NCBI RefSeq assembly: GCF_000263195.1
Contig: NC_018748.1
Coordinates: 2,232,001-2,296,000, forward strand
Source of the DNA: Emticicia oligotrophica DSM 17448
Lineage (GTDB): Bacteria > Bacteroidota > Bacteroidia > Cytophagales > Spirosomataceae
Reading direction: 5' to 3'
Length of the DNA stretch: 64,000 nucleotides
This document shows, one piece after another, positions 34,569 to 42,942 of the stretch. The notes under the pieces are model-generated. The model did not search any database, was not told the origin of the DNA, and saw only the letters and a list, made by a program, of their open reading frames with translations. The stretch's first letter is position 1. Each line of letters opens with the position of its first letter. The position numbers were made by a program, and so were the translations under genes.

Positions 34569-36668
34569 ATGAAAAACTTAACGCACTTCCGTACATGTAA
34601 TCTCTGTGAGGCCATGTGCGGCCTTGAAATAACAGTAACTGATGGAGTTGTGAGCAAGATAGAGGGCGATAAAAATGACTCATTCAGTAGAGGGCATATT
34701 TGTCCGAAAGCAGTTGCTTTGAAAGATATATATGAAGACCCAAACCGACTAAAATATCCAGTAAAACGAACCCCAGAGGGCTGGCAACAAATTTCTTGGG
34801 AAGAAGCTTTTGAAGAAGTTATTGAGAAAATCAAGCAAATTCAAGCAAAATGTGGCAATAATGCTGTAGCTATGTATCAGGGTAATCCCTCGATTCATAA
34901 TTTAGGCACAACAATGAATTCGCCATTATTTGCCAAGTCTTTGCGAACAAAAAATATGTTTTCGGCCACCTCGGCCGACCAACTTCCGCATCATTTTGCT
35001 GCTTGGCAGATGTTTGGGCATCCGATGCTCATGCCCATTCCAGATATTGATTTTACAGATTTTATGTTAATCATTGGTGGAAATCCGATTGCATCAAATG
35101 GAAGTATTATGTCGGTGCCTGATGTAGCTAATCGCTTGAAAGCTATTCAGAAAAGAGGAGGAAAAGTAGTTGTGGTTGACCCACGCTTTACCGAAACTGC
35201 GGCCAAGGCCGACCAGCACTTCTTCATTCGCCCCGGAGCTGATGCTCTTTTGCTTCTAGCAATGATTCATATAATTTTTGCGGAGAATTTAGTGAAATTA
35301 GAGCATTTAGCTGAATTTACAGATAATATTGACTTATTAAGGGAAATATCAAGCGATTTTACTCCCGAAAGAGTTGAACGCCAAACGGGTATTTCTGCTG
35401 AAAATATTCGCCAATTGACGCTAGATTTCACGCAAGCAAAAACCGCAGTTTGCTATGGTAGAGTAGGGGTTTCGGTGCAAACTTTTGGAAGTATTGCACA
35501 ATGGCTCATTAATGCCATTAATTTATTAACAGGAAATTTGGATAAAATAGGCGGAGCAATGTTTACTGCTCCAGCCGTCGATTTTCTGGCAAGAGCAAAA
35601 ACCGATAATCGTTTTAACCGTTGGCAAAGTAGGGTTAGAAAATTACCCGAATTTTTGGGTGAATTGCCAGTAGCGACGCTTTCAGAGGAAATCCTTACTG
35701 AAGGAGAAGGACAAATCAAGTGTTTAATAACAAGTTGTGGAAATCCTGTTTTATCTACACCTAATGGTGGAAAGCTCGACGAAGCCCTTGAATCATTAGA
35801 ATTCATGGTGGCAATTGATATTTACATCAATGAAACAACTCGCCACGCCGATATTATTCTGCCTCCTGCTACTGGGCTAGAAGTTCCACACTACGATATG
35901 ACGTTCCACGTTTTAGCTGTGCGGAATACTGCTAAATTCTCGGAAGCACTTTTTTCGAAGGCTAAAGGTGCAAAATATGATTGGGAAATTTACCAAGAAT
36001 TGGCCTATAGAATGGCTCATCATACCTCAAGTAATGAAGGATTCATGGCAGAACCACCAGAACAAAAACTAGATTTAGGGCTACAATTTGGTCCTTACGG
36101 ACTGTCTTTAGAAAAGCTTCGGGCAAATCCTCATGGAATAGATTTGGGGCCACTCAAAAGTTGTTTGCCAAATAGATTACTTACCGAAAATAAGCGAATT
36201 AATGCTGCTCCCGCAATTTTAGTGAAAGACATTGAGCGACTGAGTCAACAGCTTTTACAGACAGGTTCGGGTGAAGGCTTCGATTTTACGCTCATTGGAA
36301 GAAGGCATTTAAGAGATAATAATTCTTGGATGCATAATTCAGAAAGGTTGGTAAAAGGACGCAATCGCTGTACGTTAATGATACATACTGAAGATGCTAA
36401 AAGATTAAATATAGAAAATCAGGCTATCGTGAAGGTAAGTTCGCGAGTAGGTAGCGTAGAAATTCCAGTAGAAATAACCGACCAAATGATGCGTGGAGTA
36501 GTGAGCATGCCACACGGCTATGGACATGCAAGAAAGGGCGTAAAGTTAGATGTGGCCGAAAAATATGCGGGTGTAAGTATCAATGACTTAACCGATGAAT
36601 TGGTTATTGATGAACTTACTGGCAATGCCGCTTTCAATAATGTGAATGTTAGAATTGAAAAGATTTAA
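34569..36668 (+). CDS. Molybdopterin-dependent oxidoreductase (DMSO reductase family)
   Basis: A 699-residue member of the DMSO-reductase superfamily without a Tat signal, hence cytoplasmic. The N-terminal Fe4S4 motif has Cys10, Cys13, Cys17 and Cys45 (FRTCNLCEAMCGLEI ... GHICPK). The next segments GWQQISWEEAFEEVIEKI and MLIIGGNPIASNG are family core. The C-terminal dinucleotide domain includes HTEDAKRLNIENQAIVKVSSRVG and MPHGYGHARKG. The substrate is unknown; it resembles formate dehydrogenase/assimilatory nitrate-reductase-like paralogues. The frame opens at TTG 34536; ATG 34569 is preferred. A PepSY membrane protein and a TSUP transporter follow. Confidence 0.9.
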   Translation: MKNLTHFRTCNLCEAMCGLEITVTDGVVSKIEGDKNDSFSRGHICPKAVALKDIYEDPNRLKYPVKRTPEGWQQISWEEAFEEVIEKIKQIQAKCGNNAVAMYQGNPSIHNLGTTMNSPLFAKSLRTKNMFSATSADQLPHHFAAWQMFGHPMLMPIPDIDFTDFMLIIGGNPIASNGSIMSVPDVANRLKAIQKRGGKVVVVDPRFTETAAKADQHFFIRPGADALLLLAMIHIIFAENLVKLEHLAEFTDNIDLLREISSDFTPERVERQTGISAENIRQLTLDFTQAKTAVCYGRVGVSVQTFGSIAQWLINAINLLTGNLDKIGGAMFTAPAVDFLARAKTDNRFNRWQSRVRKLPEFLGELPVATLSEEILTEGEGQIKCLITSCGNPVLSTPNGGKLDEALESLEFMVAIDIYINETTRHADIILPPATGLEVPHYDMTFHVLAVRNTAKFSEALFSKAKGAKYDWEIYQELAYRMAHHTSSNEGFMAEPPEQKLDLGLQFGPYGLSLEKLRANPHGIDLGPLKSCLPNRLLTENKRINAAPAILVKDIERLSQQLLQTGSGEGFDFTLIGRRHLRDNNSWMHNSERLVKGRNRCTLMIHTEDAKRLNIENQAIVKVSSRVGSVEIPVEITDQMMRGVVSMPHGYGHARKGVKLDVAEKYAGVSINDLTDELVIDELTGNAAFNNVNVRIEKI

Positions 36669-36687
36669 AATAAATATTTGATAAATA

Positions 36688-37245
36688 GTGTCTGCCAAAA
36701 CAGAAAAAATAGCTCAATCCACCCGATTTTATCGAAAAATTCATAAATGGATTTCAATACCCTTGTTTGTATTCATGTTTTTAATTGGATTCACGGGTTT
36801 GCTTTTAGGTTGGAAAAAGAATATTGGCTTATTGCCAAGTACAAAAATGGGGTCGAATGTAGAAGTAAAAGCATGGGTTTCGCTCGATTCTATTCAAGCA
36901 TCAGCACAACGGTTTGCTAAAGATAGTTTAGGGCTTTCGACTGAAATAGATAGAATTGATGTTCGTCCACAAAAAGGAGTTGCTAAAATTGTTTTCATTC
37001 AAAACTTCACTGAGTTACAGGTTGATTGTGCCACAGGAAAGGTGGTTTCGATAGCTACTAGAAAATCAGATATTATTGAAAAAATTCATGATGGTTCAAT
37101 TCTTGATTTTTTTATTAAAACACCAAACGATGAAATTAAACTCTTTTATACAACAATTCTAGCTTTAGGTTTAATTTTGCTTTCTTTTAGTGGGTTTTGG
37201 TTATGGTATAATCCGAAACGCATCAAAAAACAAAAAGCACTTTGA
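36688..37245 (+). CDS. PepSY-type membrane protein
   Basis: A 185-residue protein with two transmembrane helices (IPLFVFMFLIGFTGLLLGW near residue 25 and LALGLILLSFSGFWLWY near the end) around a periplasmic PepSY-like domain (LDSIQASAQRFAKDSLGL ... IDVRPQKGVAKIVF ... VDCATGKVVSI). The N-terminal FYRKIHKWISIPLF motif with His is typical of PepSY_TM proteins in iron or reductase loci. It uses a GTG start, with no nearby ATG, and lies 19 bp after the molybdopterin enzyme gene. Confidence 0.8.
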   Translation: MSAKTEKIAQSTRFYRKIHKWISIPLFVFMFLIGFTGLLLGWKKNIGLLPSTKMGSNVEVKAWVSLDSIQASAQRFAKDSLGLSTEIDRIDVRPQKGVAKIVFIQNFTELQVDCATGKVVSIATRKSDIIEKIHDGSILDFFIKTPNDEIKLFYTTILALGLILLSFSGFWLWYNPKRIKKQKAL

Positions 37246-37266
37246 TAATTTTATAATTCTTAAGTT

Positions 37267-38046
37267 TTGACAATTATTACATTTTTTGCCTGTTTAGCTG
37301 CATTTGTAGCTGGTTTTATTGATTCGATAGTTGGCGGTGGAGGGCTTGTGCAAGCACCTGCTTTATTTATTTTATTCCCGCATTATTCTGTGCCACAGAT
37401 TATCGGTACTAATCGTTTCGCTTCTTTTATGGGAACGGCCGTTGCTGGTTATCAGTATTCTAAAAAAGTAAAAATACCACTAAAAACGGTACTTTTTGCT
37501 GGAGTAGGGGCAGGCGTGATGTCGTATTCAGGAGCATTGATTTCGAGCCACATGAGCGAGAAAATTTTAAAGCCAACGATTCTGATTTTAATGACACTTA
37601 TTGCGATTTATACCTACCGAAAGAAAGATTTAGGCCAACATGACCGCCATAAATTTGAACTAAGTAAAATTCCGATTTATGGTTTATTAATAGGTATGAC
37701 AACAGGTTTCTACAATGGTTTTGTTGGACCCGGAACTGGTAGTTTGTTGGTTTTTGGTTTTGTAAGTATTGTCGGATACAATTTTCTTACAGCTTCGGCC
37801 ATTTCTAAAGTAGTAAATGTTGTGGCTGATATATGCTCACTTATCTTTTTCGTGGCCAAAGGATATGTTGTTTTTGGGGTAGCTTTACCAATGATGGTTT
37901 GCAATATGGCTGGTTCATTTGTAGGAAGCCGAATGGCCTTGCTTAGAGGTAATGGCTTCATACGGGTTTTATTTTTAGTAGTAGTTTTTGGCTTAATTCT
38001 AAGATTCGGCTACGATATTCTGAAAATGTATGGATTTTATCAATGA
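37267..38046 (+). CDS. TSUP-family (TauE/SafE-like) transporter
   Basis: A 259-residue membrane protein with seven or eight helices. The N-terminal FACLAAFVAGFIDSIVGGGGLVQAPAL and the second-half ATG-rich pair GLLIGMTTGFYNGFVGPGTGSLLVFG are the two TSUP signature repeats. The family moves sulfite, sulfonates or related organic anions. It starts with TTG 21 bp after the PepSY gene, so it probably belongs to the acyl-CoA dehydrogenase/molybdoenzyme operon. No ATG lies close enough to be the start. Confidence 0.88.
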   Translation: MTIITFFACLAAFVAGFIDSIVGGGGLVQAPALFILFPHYSVPQIIGTNRFASFMGTAVAGYQYSKKVKIPLKTVLFAGVGAGVMSYSGALISSHMSEKILKPTILILMTLIAIYTYRKKDLGQHDRHKFELSKIPIYGLLIGMTTGFYNGFVGPGTGSLLVFGFVSIVGYNFLTASAISKVVNVVADICSLIFFVAKGYVVFGVALPMMVCNMAGSFVGSRMALLRGNGFIRVLFLVVVFGLILRFGYDILKMYGFYQ

Positions 38047-38320
38047 TATTTTTACTTAAATTGTAAAAGGAATATATAAAGTCTTTATGATTTGAAAGAT
38101 ATTTTTTTTCTCTATTTCAACCTCATAATCACGCCCGAACTCATACATATTCTTTTAATATCTGAATAAGTAAGGCTTTAAACCTAATCAAGCAAAGGTA
38201 TTTTCTATTATTTCTGCTAAATCATGGTGTTTTGGCTGAATTACCCTATTATTGTATATTCTTTGGCTGATATTTTTATAATTATTAGCTAAGGAATTTA
38301 CGACATATTCAACCAAAACT

Positions 38321-40279
38321 ATGACAAACTTACCAAAAATACTCTTCTTGGGTCTTTTGTGGGGTCAATCTTTTGCCCAAAATCTCCGAAAAATAGAGCC
38401 AGTCAAATTTTCAGAGGTTTCCATTACTGATGCTTTTTGGAAACCCAAAATGGATAAGGTAGCTACCACTACGCTGCAAGCCTGTATTGTGCAAACTGAA
38501 GTAAAAACACCTCGTATCAGAAATTTTGAGAAGGTAGCTCGTAAATTAGGTGAAAAACACGAAGGTATTTATTTCGACGACTCAGATGTCTATAAGGCTA
38601 TTGAGGCGATGGCCTATTCGCTAAAAAATCATCCCGACGCTGAACTCGAAAAGAAAACCGATGAATGGATTGATAAAATTGCGGCAGCCCAATTGCCCGA
38701 TGGTTATTTGAATACCTATTATACGCTCAATGGCCTGCAAAACCGCTGGACTGATATGGAAAAGCACGAAGACTATTGTGCTGGTCATCTTATCGAAGCA
38801 GCGGTGGCTTATTATAATACTACTGGCAAACGCAAATTACTCGATGTGGCTATTCGCTTTGCTAATCACATTGACGAAACTTTCCGTCTTGCCAACCGTC
38901 CATGGGTTTCGGGGCATCAAGAAATAGAATTGGCTCTTGTAAAACTCTACCGTACGACTAAAGATGAGCGTTATCTAAAGCTTTCGGAGTGGTTTCTTAA
39001 TCAACGAGGCAGAGGAAATGGCAAAGGCGTAATTTGGGATGATTGGAAAGACCCCGCCTATTGCCAAGATGCAATTCCTGTAAAAGACCAAAAAGAAATT
39101 ACGGGTCATGCCGTGCGTGCGATGTATTTATACACAGGTGCAGCCGACGTGGCGGTAAATACGGGTGATACAGGTTATATGAACGCCATGAAAACAGTTT
39201 GGGAAGATGTGGTACACCGTAATATGTACATCACGGGTGGCATTGGCTCGTCTGGTAGTAATGAAGGATTCAGTCAAGATTTTGATTTGCCTAATGAGAA
39301 TGCCTACTGCGAAACCTGTGCTTCGGTAGGAATGGTTTTCTGGAATCAGCGAATGAATGCACTCACGGGCGAAAGTAAATACATTGATGTTTTGGAAAGA
39401 AGTCTCTACAACGGAGCTTTAGATGGGCTCTCGCTTAGTGGCGACCGCTTTTTCTATGGTAATCCTCTGGCTTCCATTGGGCGTCATGCTCGCCGTGAAT
39501 GGTTCGGAACTGCTTGTTGCCCATCGAATATTGCTCGTTTGGTTGCCTCTTTGGGCGATTATATCTACGGAAAATCTGAGAATGGTATTTGGGTAAATCT
39601 TTTTGTAGGAAGCAATACGAATATCAAGCTGGGAAATACTGAAATTCTAACAAGTATCGAAACCAATTATCCGCTCAATGGAAAAGTGAAAATTTCGATG
39701 AATCCGAGTACAAAAACAAAATATACGCTGCACGTAAGAATTCCGAGTTGGACAACCAATGAGCCAGTTGCGGGCAATTTATACCATTACTTAGGTAATT
39801 ATGCGGCAAATATCGCCATGATGGTCAATGGAAGAAAGATTGATTATAAGATCGAAAATGGCTATGCTATCATTGACAGAGAGTGGTCGGCAGGGGATAT
39901 TGTGAGTTTTGAATTGCCAATGGATGTGAGAAAAATAGTGGCACGAAATGAACTGAAACAAGATAACGATAGAATGGCTCTACAACGTGGCCCCTTGGTG
40001 TATTGTGTAGAAGGCATTGATAATGAAGGTAAAGCATGGGATTTTATTGTGCCAGATAATGCCAAATTTACCGAAGTTTCGCAACAAGTTCTTAGCGAGC
40101 CAATCATTGCAATTCAGACCGATGCGACGACCTTCAAACCAACACCAGATGGTTTAGGCTTTAAGCCTGTGAAGAAGCGTATCACTGCGATTCCGTATTA
40201 TACTTGGTGTAATCGTGGAAGTGGACAAATGCAAGTTTGGCTCCCACGAAAAGTGAAAAATGCCATGGTGAATTATTGA
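38321..40279 (+). CDS. Secreted GH127-family enzyme (beta-L-arabinofuranosidase type)
   Basis: A 652-residue protein with a signal peptide ending SFAQ. The N-terminal domain shows DAFWKPKMDKVATTTLQ and DSDVYKAIEAMAYSL, typical of the former DUF1680. Conserved catalytic features are present: ETC with Glu331 and Cys333, and the CC pair Cys399-Cys400 in ACCPSN, matching the zinc-thiolate centre of HypBA1-type GH127. It should remove beta-L-arabinofuranosyl groups in the periplasm, although GH127 includes other specificities. The first Nudix-type regulator gene is convergent with it. Confidence 0.9.
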   Translation: MTNLPKILFLGLLWGQSFAQNLRKIEPVKFSEVSITDAFWKPKMDKVATTTLQACIVQTEVKTPRIRNFEKVARKLGEKHEGIYFDDSDVYKAIEAMAYSLKNHPDAELEKKTDEWIDKIAAAQLPDGYLNTYYTLNGLQNRWTDMEKHEDYCAGHLIEAAVAYYNTTGKRKLLDVAIRFANHIDETFRLANRPWVSGHQEIELALVKLYRTTKDERYLKLSEWFLNQRGRGNGKGVIWDDWKDPAYCQDAIPVKDQKEITGHAVRAMYLYTGAADVAVNTGDTGYMNAMKTVWEDVVHRNMYITGGIGSSGSNEGFSQDFDLPNENAYCETCASVGMVFWNQRMNALTGESKYIDVLERSLYNGALDGLSLSGDRFFYGNPLASIGRHARREWFGTACCPSNIARLVASLGDYIYGKSENGIWVNLFVGSNTNIKLGNTEILTSIETNYPLNGKVKISMNPSTKTKYTLHVRIPSWTTNEPVAGNLYHYLGNYAANIAMMVNGRKIDYKIENGYAIIDREWSAGDIVSFELPMDVRKIVARNELKQDNDRMALQRGPLVYCVEGIDNEGKAWDFIVPDNAKFTEVSQQVLSEPIIAIQTDATTFKPTPDGLGFKPVKKRITAIPYYTWCNRGSGQMQVWLPRKVKNAMVNY

Positions 40280-40285
40280 CATACT

Positions 40286-40324
40286 ATTTCGGAACTGAAT
40301 TTGATTCAAATTCAGTTCCGAAAT
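40286..40324. terminator. Long hairpin between convergent GH127 and regulator genes
   Basis: A perfect 18-bp inverted repeat (40286-40303 with 40307-40324; core CGGAACTGAA) with a 3-base loop overlaps the regulator stop. It is symmetrical and lacks a long T tract, but placement suits a bidirectional terminator. Confidence 0.55.
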
Positions 40325-41037
40325 CTATACAAATAGGGAGCTTTATTGGCTGCACCTGTAAATTTCTTTTCTAATCGTTCGAGTACATCCAAATCTAAGA
40401 TTTTCTTTTGGAAATTATTTCTGGCAAAAGGCTTGTCATAAACGGCCTCGTAGAGTTCTTGCACTTCACGAATGGTAAAAGTTTCGGGCAAAAGATTAAA
40501 GCCGATTAGTTTTTGGTCAAGGAATAATCTAAGCGTTTCGAGGGCAAATTGAACCATTTTATTATGATCCATAATCATGGACGGCAATTCTTTTACATTA
40601 TACCAGTCAACAGACTCATCAAATAAACCTTTCTGCGGACTCACTTTATTGATATCAACTAATGCATAATAGCCAATGGAAACAAATCTTTTTGATAGCC
40701 ATTTAATATCATTCTCATCCAAAACACCTTGTTCGAGCCATTCTTTTTTCAAACTATTGATATTCTCAAAAATTTCGTGATTAATGCGGAAAGGCTCACC
40801 AAAAACTCTGTATTGTTCCAAAAAAATATCTTTAAGTCCAGTTCTTTCTTCTAAAATACGCTTGGCTGCTTCGTCAATACTTTCTTCTTGCTTAATAAAA
40901 CCACCGGGCAAAGTATATATATCAAGTTCGACTTTTACCTTTGAAATCAATACTTTTAACTCTTTCTCTTTATACCCAAAAATCACACAATCTATTGATA
41001 GTTGCTGAATAAAATTATGTTCGTCAAAAAGTTTCAT
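40312..41037 (-). CDS. NrtR/AraR-type Nudix-domain transcriptional regulator, copy 1
   Basis: A 241-residue regulator. The N-terminal Nudix fold contains TLPGGFIKQEESIDEAAKRILEERTGL; relative to the Nudix box GX5EX7REUXEEXGU, the catalytic RE is RI and the EE pair is ER, so hydrolysis is unlikely. The C-terminal winged helix (FTIREVQELYEAVYDKPFARNNFQKKILDLDVLERLEKKF) is the NrtR/AraR DNA-binding domain. Bacteroidota AraR regulators of this type sense sugars. It faces the ThuA gene at 41217 across a shared operator. It is a close paralogue of the regulator at 56540-57256. Confidence 0.9.
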   Translation of the reverse strand: MKLFDEHNFIQQLSIDCVIFGYKEKELKVLISKVKVELDIYTLPGGFIKQEESIDEAAKRILEERTGLKDIFLEQYRVFGEPFRINHEIFENINSLKKEWLEQGVLDENDIKWLSKRFVSIGYYALVDINKVSPQKGLFDESVDWYNVKELPSMIMDHNKMVQFALETLRLFLDQKLIGFNLLPETFTIREVQELYEAVYDKPFARNNFQKKILDLDVLERLEKKFTGAANKAPYLYRFRN

Positions 41038-41108
41038 GATGGTGTGCTTTATGATTCGTAAGGATAAGTTTAATCCTTAAAATAAACCGCTTGTAAAATA
41101 TTACTATT

Positions 41109-41116
41109 CAAAGATA
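41109..41116 (-). promoter_or_regulatory. -7 promoter element for Nudix regulator 1
   Basis: Minus-strand TATCTTTG fits TAnnTTTG. The stretch TTTGAATAGTA that includes it also occurs in front of regulator 2, indicating paralogous promoters. Confidence 0.45.
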
Positions 41117-41127
41117 CAATATAAAAA

Positions 41128-41160
41128 AATAATATTGTCTATTTTTCAGACAATATTATT
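41128..41160 (+). promoter_or_regulatory. Operator-like inverted repeat, module 1
   Basis: A perfect 13-bp inverted repeat (41128-41140 with 41148-41160) around a 7-base centre ATTTTTC. The inner half-sites TTGTCT and AGACAA fit the pattern TTnTCT-N7-AGAnAA also found at 57353-57383. It lies between the divergent regulator and ThuA genes. Confidence 0.65.
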
Positions 41161-41168
41161 TTTATTTA

Positions 41169-41176
41169 TACATTTG
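41169..41176 (+). promoter_or_regulatory. -7 promoter element for the ThuA gene, module 1
   Basis: TACATTTG fits TAnnTTTG, lies 8 bp after the inverted repeat and 40 bp before the ATG. The same octamer stands at the same place in module 2. Confidence 0.55.
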
Positions 41177-41216
41177 TCTCAGAAATAATTTTTCACTTCT
41201 ATATCAGCCTGTTAGT

Positions 41217-42074
41217 ATGAGAAAGCTCATTAAGATTCTCCTGTGGTCTGTTTTAGGACTCATCGTCCTGTTAGGTGGTGCTATGGCCGTATTTGTTTAT
41301 AAAGTAAAACACGGTTTCCCCGTTTCTTATGAGACAGAAACTCCTAAAATTGATTTCCCTAACGACAGGCCAGCAATCTTGCTATTTTCAAAAACAACCG
41401 GATTTCGTCACAGTGGCTCAATTGATGCCTCAAAACCAATCATTGCCGATTTGGCCAAGAAAAATGGCTGGTTTCTTTACGAAACTGAAGAAGGTGGCGT
41501 ATTTAATGCCGAACAATTATCAAAATTCAAGACTGTTATTTTTAATAATTCAACGGGTAGAGTTTTGAATGATGAGCAACAAAAAGCTTTAGAGCAATAC
41601 GTAGAAAATGGCGGAAATCTAATTGGAATTCATGGTGCGGGTGATAATTCGCACGAATGGTCTTGGTATGTAAAAAACTTACTTGGAGCTGAATTTTCGC
41701 ACCATCCACTCAAACCGCAGTTTCAAAAAACAGATGTTTTGGTTGATGCTCAAGCCGACAGTTCGATAACTGCTCAGATTCCACAGCCTTGGAGCCATAC
41801 CGATGAATGGTATGTATTTTTTGAAAATCCACGCAAAAAGGGCTTTAAAATCTTATATACAATTAATGGCGAAACTATCATTCCGAATGGGAATGTACCT
41901 ATTTTGGCAAGTGATAAAAATTTCGGAATGGGAAAAGACCACCCAGTAGCCTGGTGTAAGCAAATCGGAAAAGGTAAAACATTCTATACTTCGATGGGCC
42001 ATGATGAATCGGTTTGGACAGACCCAAATTTTGTAAAATTGATTGAAAATGCCATTGTTTGGACGTTCAAATAA
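41217..42074 (+). CDS. Membrane-anchored ThuA-family protein
   Basis: A 285-residue protein with an N-terminal transmembrane anchor (LIKILLWSVLGLIVLLGGAMAVFVY) and a ThuA domain. The latter runs from AILLFSKTTGFRHSGSIDASKPIIADLAKKNGW through TVIFNNSTGRVLNDEQQKALEQYVENGGNLIGIHGAGD to GKTFYTSMGHDESVW. ThuA is a glutamine-amidotransferase-like fold linked to trehalose and 3-keto-sugar use, but lacks a nucleophilic Cys. It is controlled by the divergent operator above and is followed by SDR and MFS genes on the same strand. Confidence 0.88.
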   Translation: MRKLIKILLWSVLGLIVLLGGAMAVFVYKVKHGFPVSYETETPKIDFPNDRPAILLFSKTTGFRHSGSIDASKPIIADLAKKNGWFLYETEEGGVFNAEQLSKFKTVIFNNSTGRVLNDEQQKALEQYVENGGNLIGIHGAGDNSHEWSWYVKNLLGAEFSHHPLKPQFQKTDVLVDAQADSSITAQIPQPWSHTDEWYVFFENPRKKGFKILYTINGETIIPNGNVPILASDKNFGMGKDHPVAWCKQIGKGKTFYTSMGHDESVWTDPNFVKLIENAIVWTFK

Positions 42075-42087
42075 TTATCGTTGTCGT

Positions 42088-42111
42088 AGAGACAGGGCAT
42101 GCCCTGTCTCT
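42088..42111. repeat. Perfect 24-bp palindrome of a dispersed repeat type
   Basis: The 24 bases around the central GGGCATGCCC form a perfect palindrome flanked by GT and GC. A related element with a longer loop stands at 58789-58828 (shared arm GAGACAnGGCATGCC). Placement between ThuA and SDR genes may also affect transcript stability. Confidence 0.75.
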
Positions 42112-42140
42112 GCAATCGAAAAATAATAAACAAACAAAAT

Positions 42141-42899
42141 ATGAAAAAAACAGCCGTAATAACAGGTGCCGCCCGTGGAATCGGTTTAGAAATAGCCAAA
42201 AGATTCAACAAAGAAGGCTATCATGCCTTGATTCTCGACATAGATGCAGCTGAATTAGCCAAATGTGGAGAAAATTTAAAAGGTCAAGAAGGCTTTTCAT
42301 TTTTCAACTGCGATGTGTCTAATCATCAGTCAGTTAGCGAAACATTTGCACAAATTACGGCTCAATTTTCGAAGGTTCATGCCCTTGTCAATAATGCAGG
42401 AATTGCCATTTTTAAACCCGCCCAAGAAGTTAGTTTTGATGATTGGAGTGCCGTAATGGGTACAAATCTAAACGGTACGTTTCTTTGTAGTCAGGCTTGT
42501 TTAGCTGCATTGGTTGCAGGAAAAGGGAGTATCGTGAATATTGCCAGTATTTCGGGCGTTCGTGCCAGTACCTTACGTATTGCTTATGGTACAAGCAAAG
42601 CGGCCATTATGCACCTAACCAAACAACAAGCGGTTGAATATGGCAATTTGGGTGTGCGTGCCAATGCAGTTGCCCCAGGCCCAGTAGAAACAGAAATGGC
42701 CAAATTAGTACATAGTGCTGATATTCGTACCTCTTATGCTGATGCGATTCCGTTGGCTCGCTATGGTACAACCGAAGAAATCTCGAATGCCGTTTATTTC
42801 TTGTGTAGCGAGCAAGCAAGCTATATTAACGGGCAAATTCTTTGTGCCGATGGTGGTTTCGATGCAGCAGGAGTTGGTTTGCCGAGTTTGAGAAATTAA
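42141..42899 (+). CDS. Short-chain dehydrogenase/reductase
   Basis: A 252-residue SDR. The cofactor-binding motif is TGAARGIGLE (Thr8 to Gly15), NNAG lies near residue 90, and the active site is Tyr149-Lys153 in AYGTSKA with an upstream Ser in NIASISG. The C-terminal GQILCADGGF is typical of classical SDRs. Asp at the end of beta-2 (LILDID) favours NAD over NADP. The frame extends upstream to 42099, but the ATG at 42141 starts the Rossmann fold directly. Between ThuA and MFS genes it probably interconverts a sugar or sugar acid. Confidence 0.92.
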   Translation: MKKTAVITGAARGIGLEIAKRFNKEGYHALILDIDAAELAKCGENLKGQEGFSFFNCDVSNHQSVSETFAQITAQFSKVHALVNNAGIAIFKPAQEVSFDDWSAVMGTNLNGTFLCSQACLAALVAGKGSIVNIASISGVRASTLRIAYGTSKAAIMHLTKQQAVEYGNLGVRANAVAPGPVETEMAKLVHSADIRTSYADAIPLARYGTTEEISNAVYFLCSEQASYINGQILCADGGFDAAGVGLPSLRN

Positions 42900-42942
42900 A
42901 AATATTGATTAATTCTATTATTCACTCAATCACTAATAAGAC

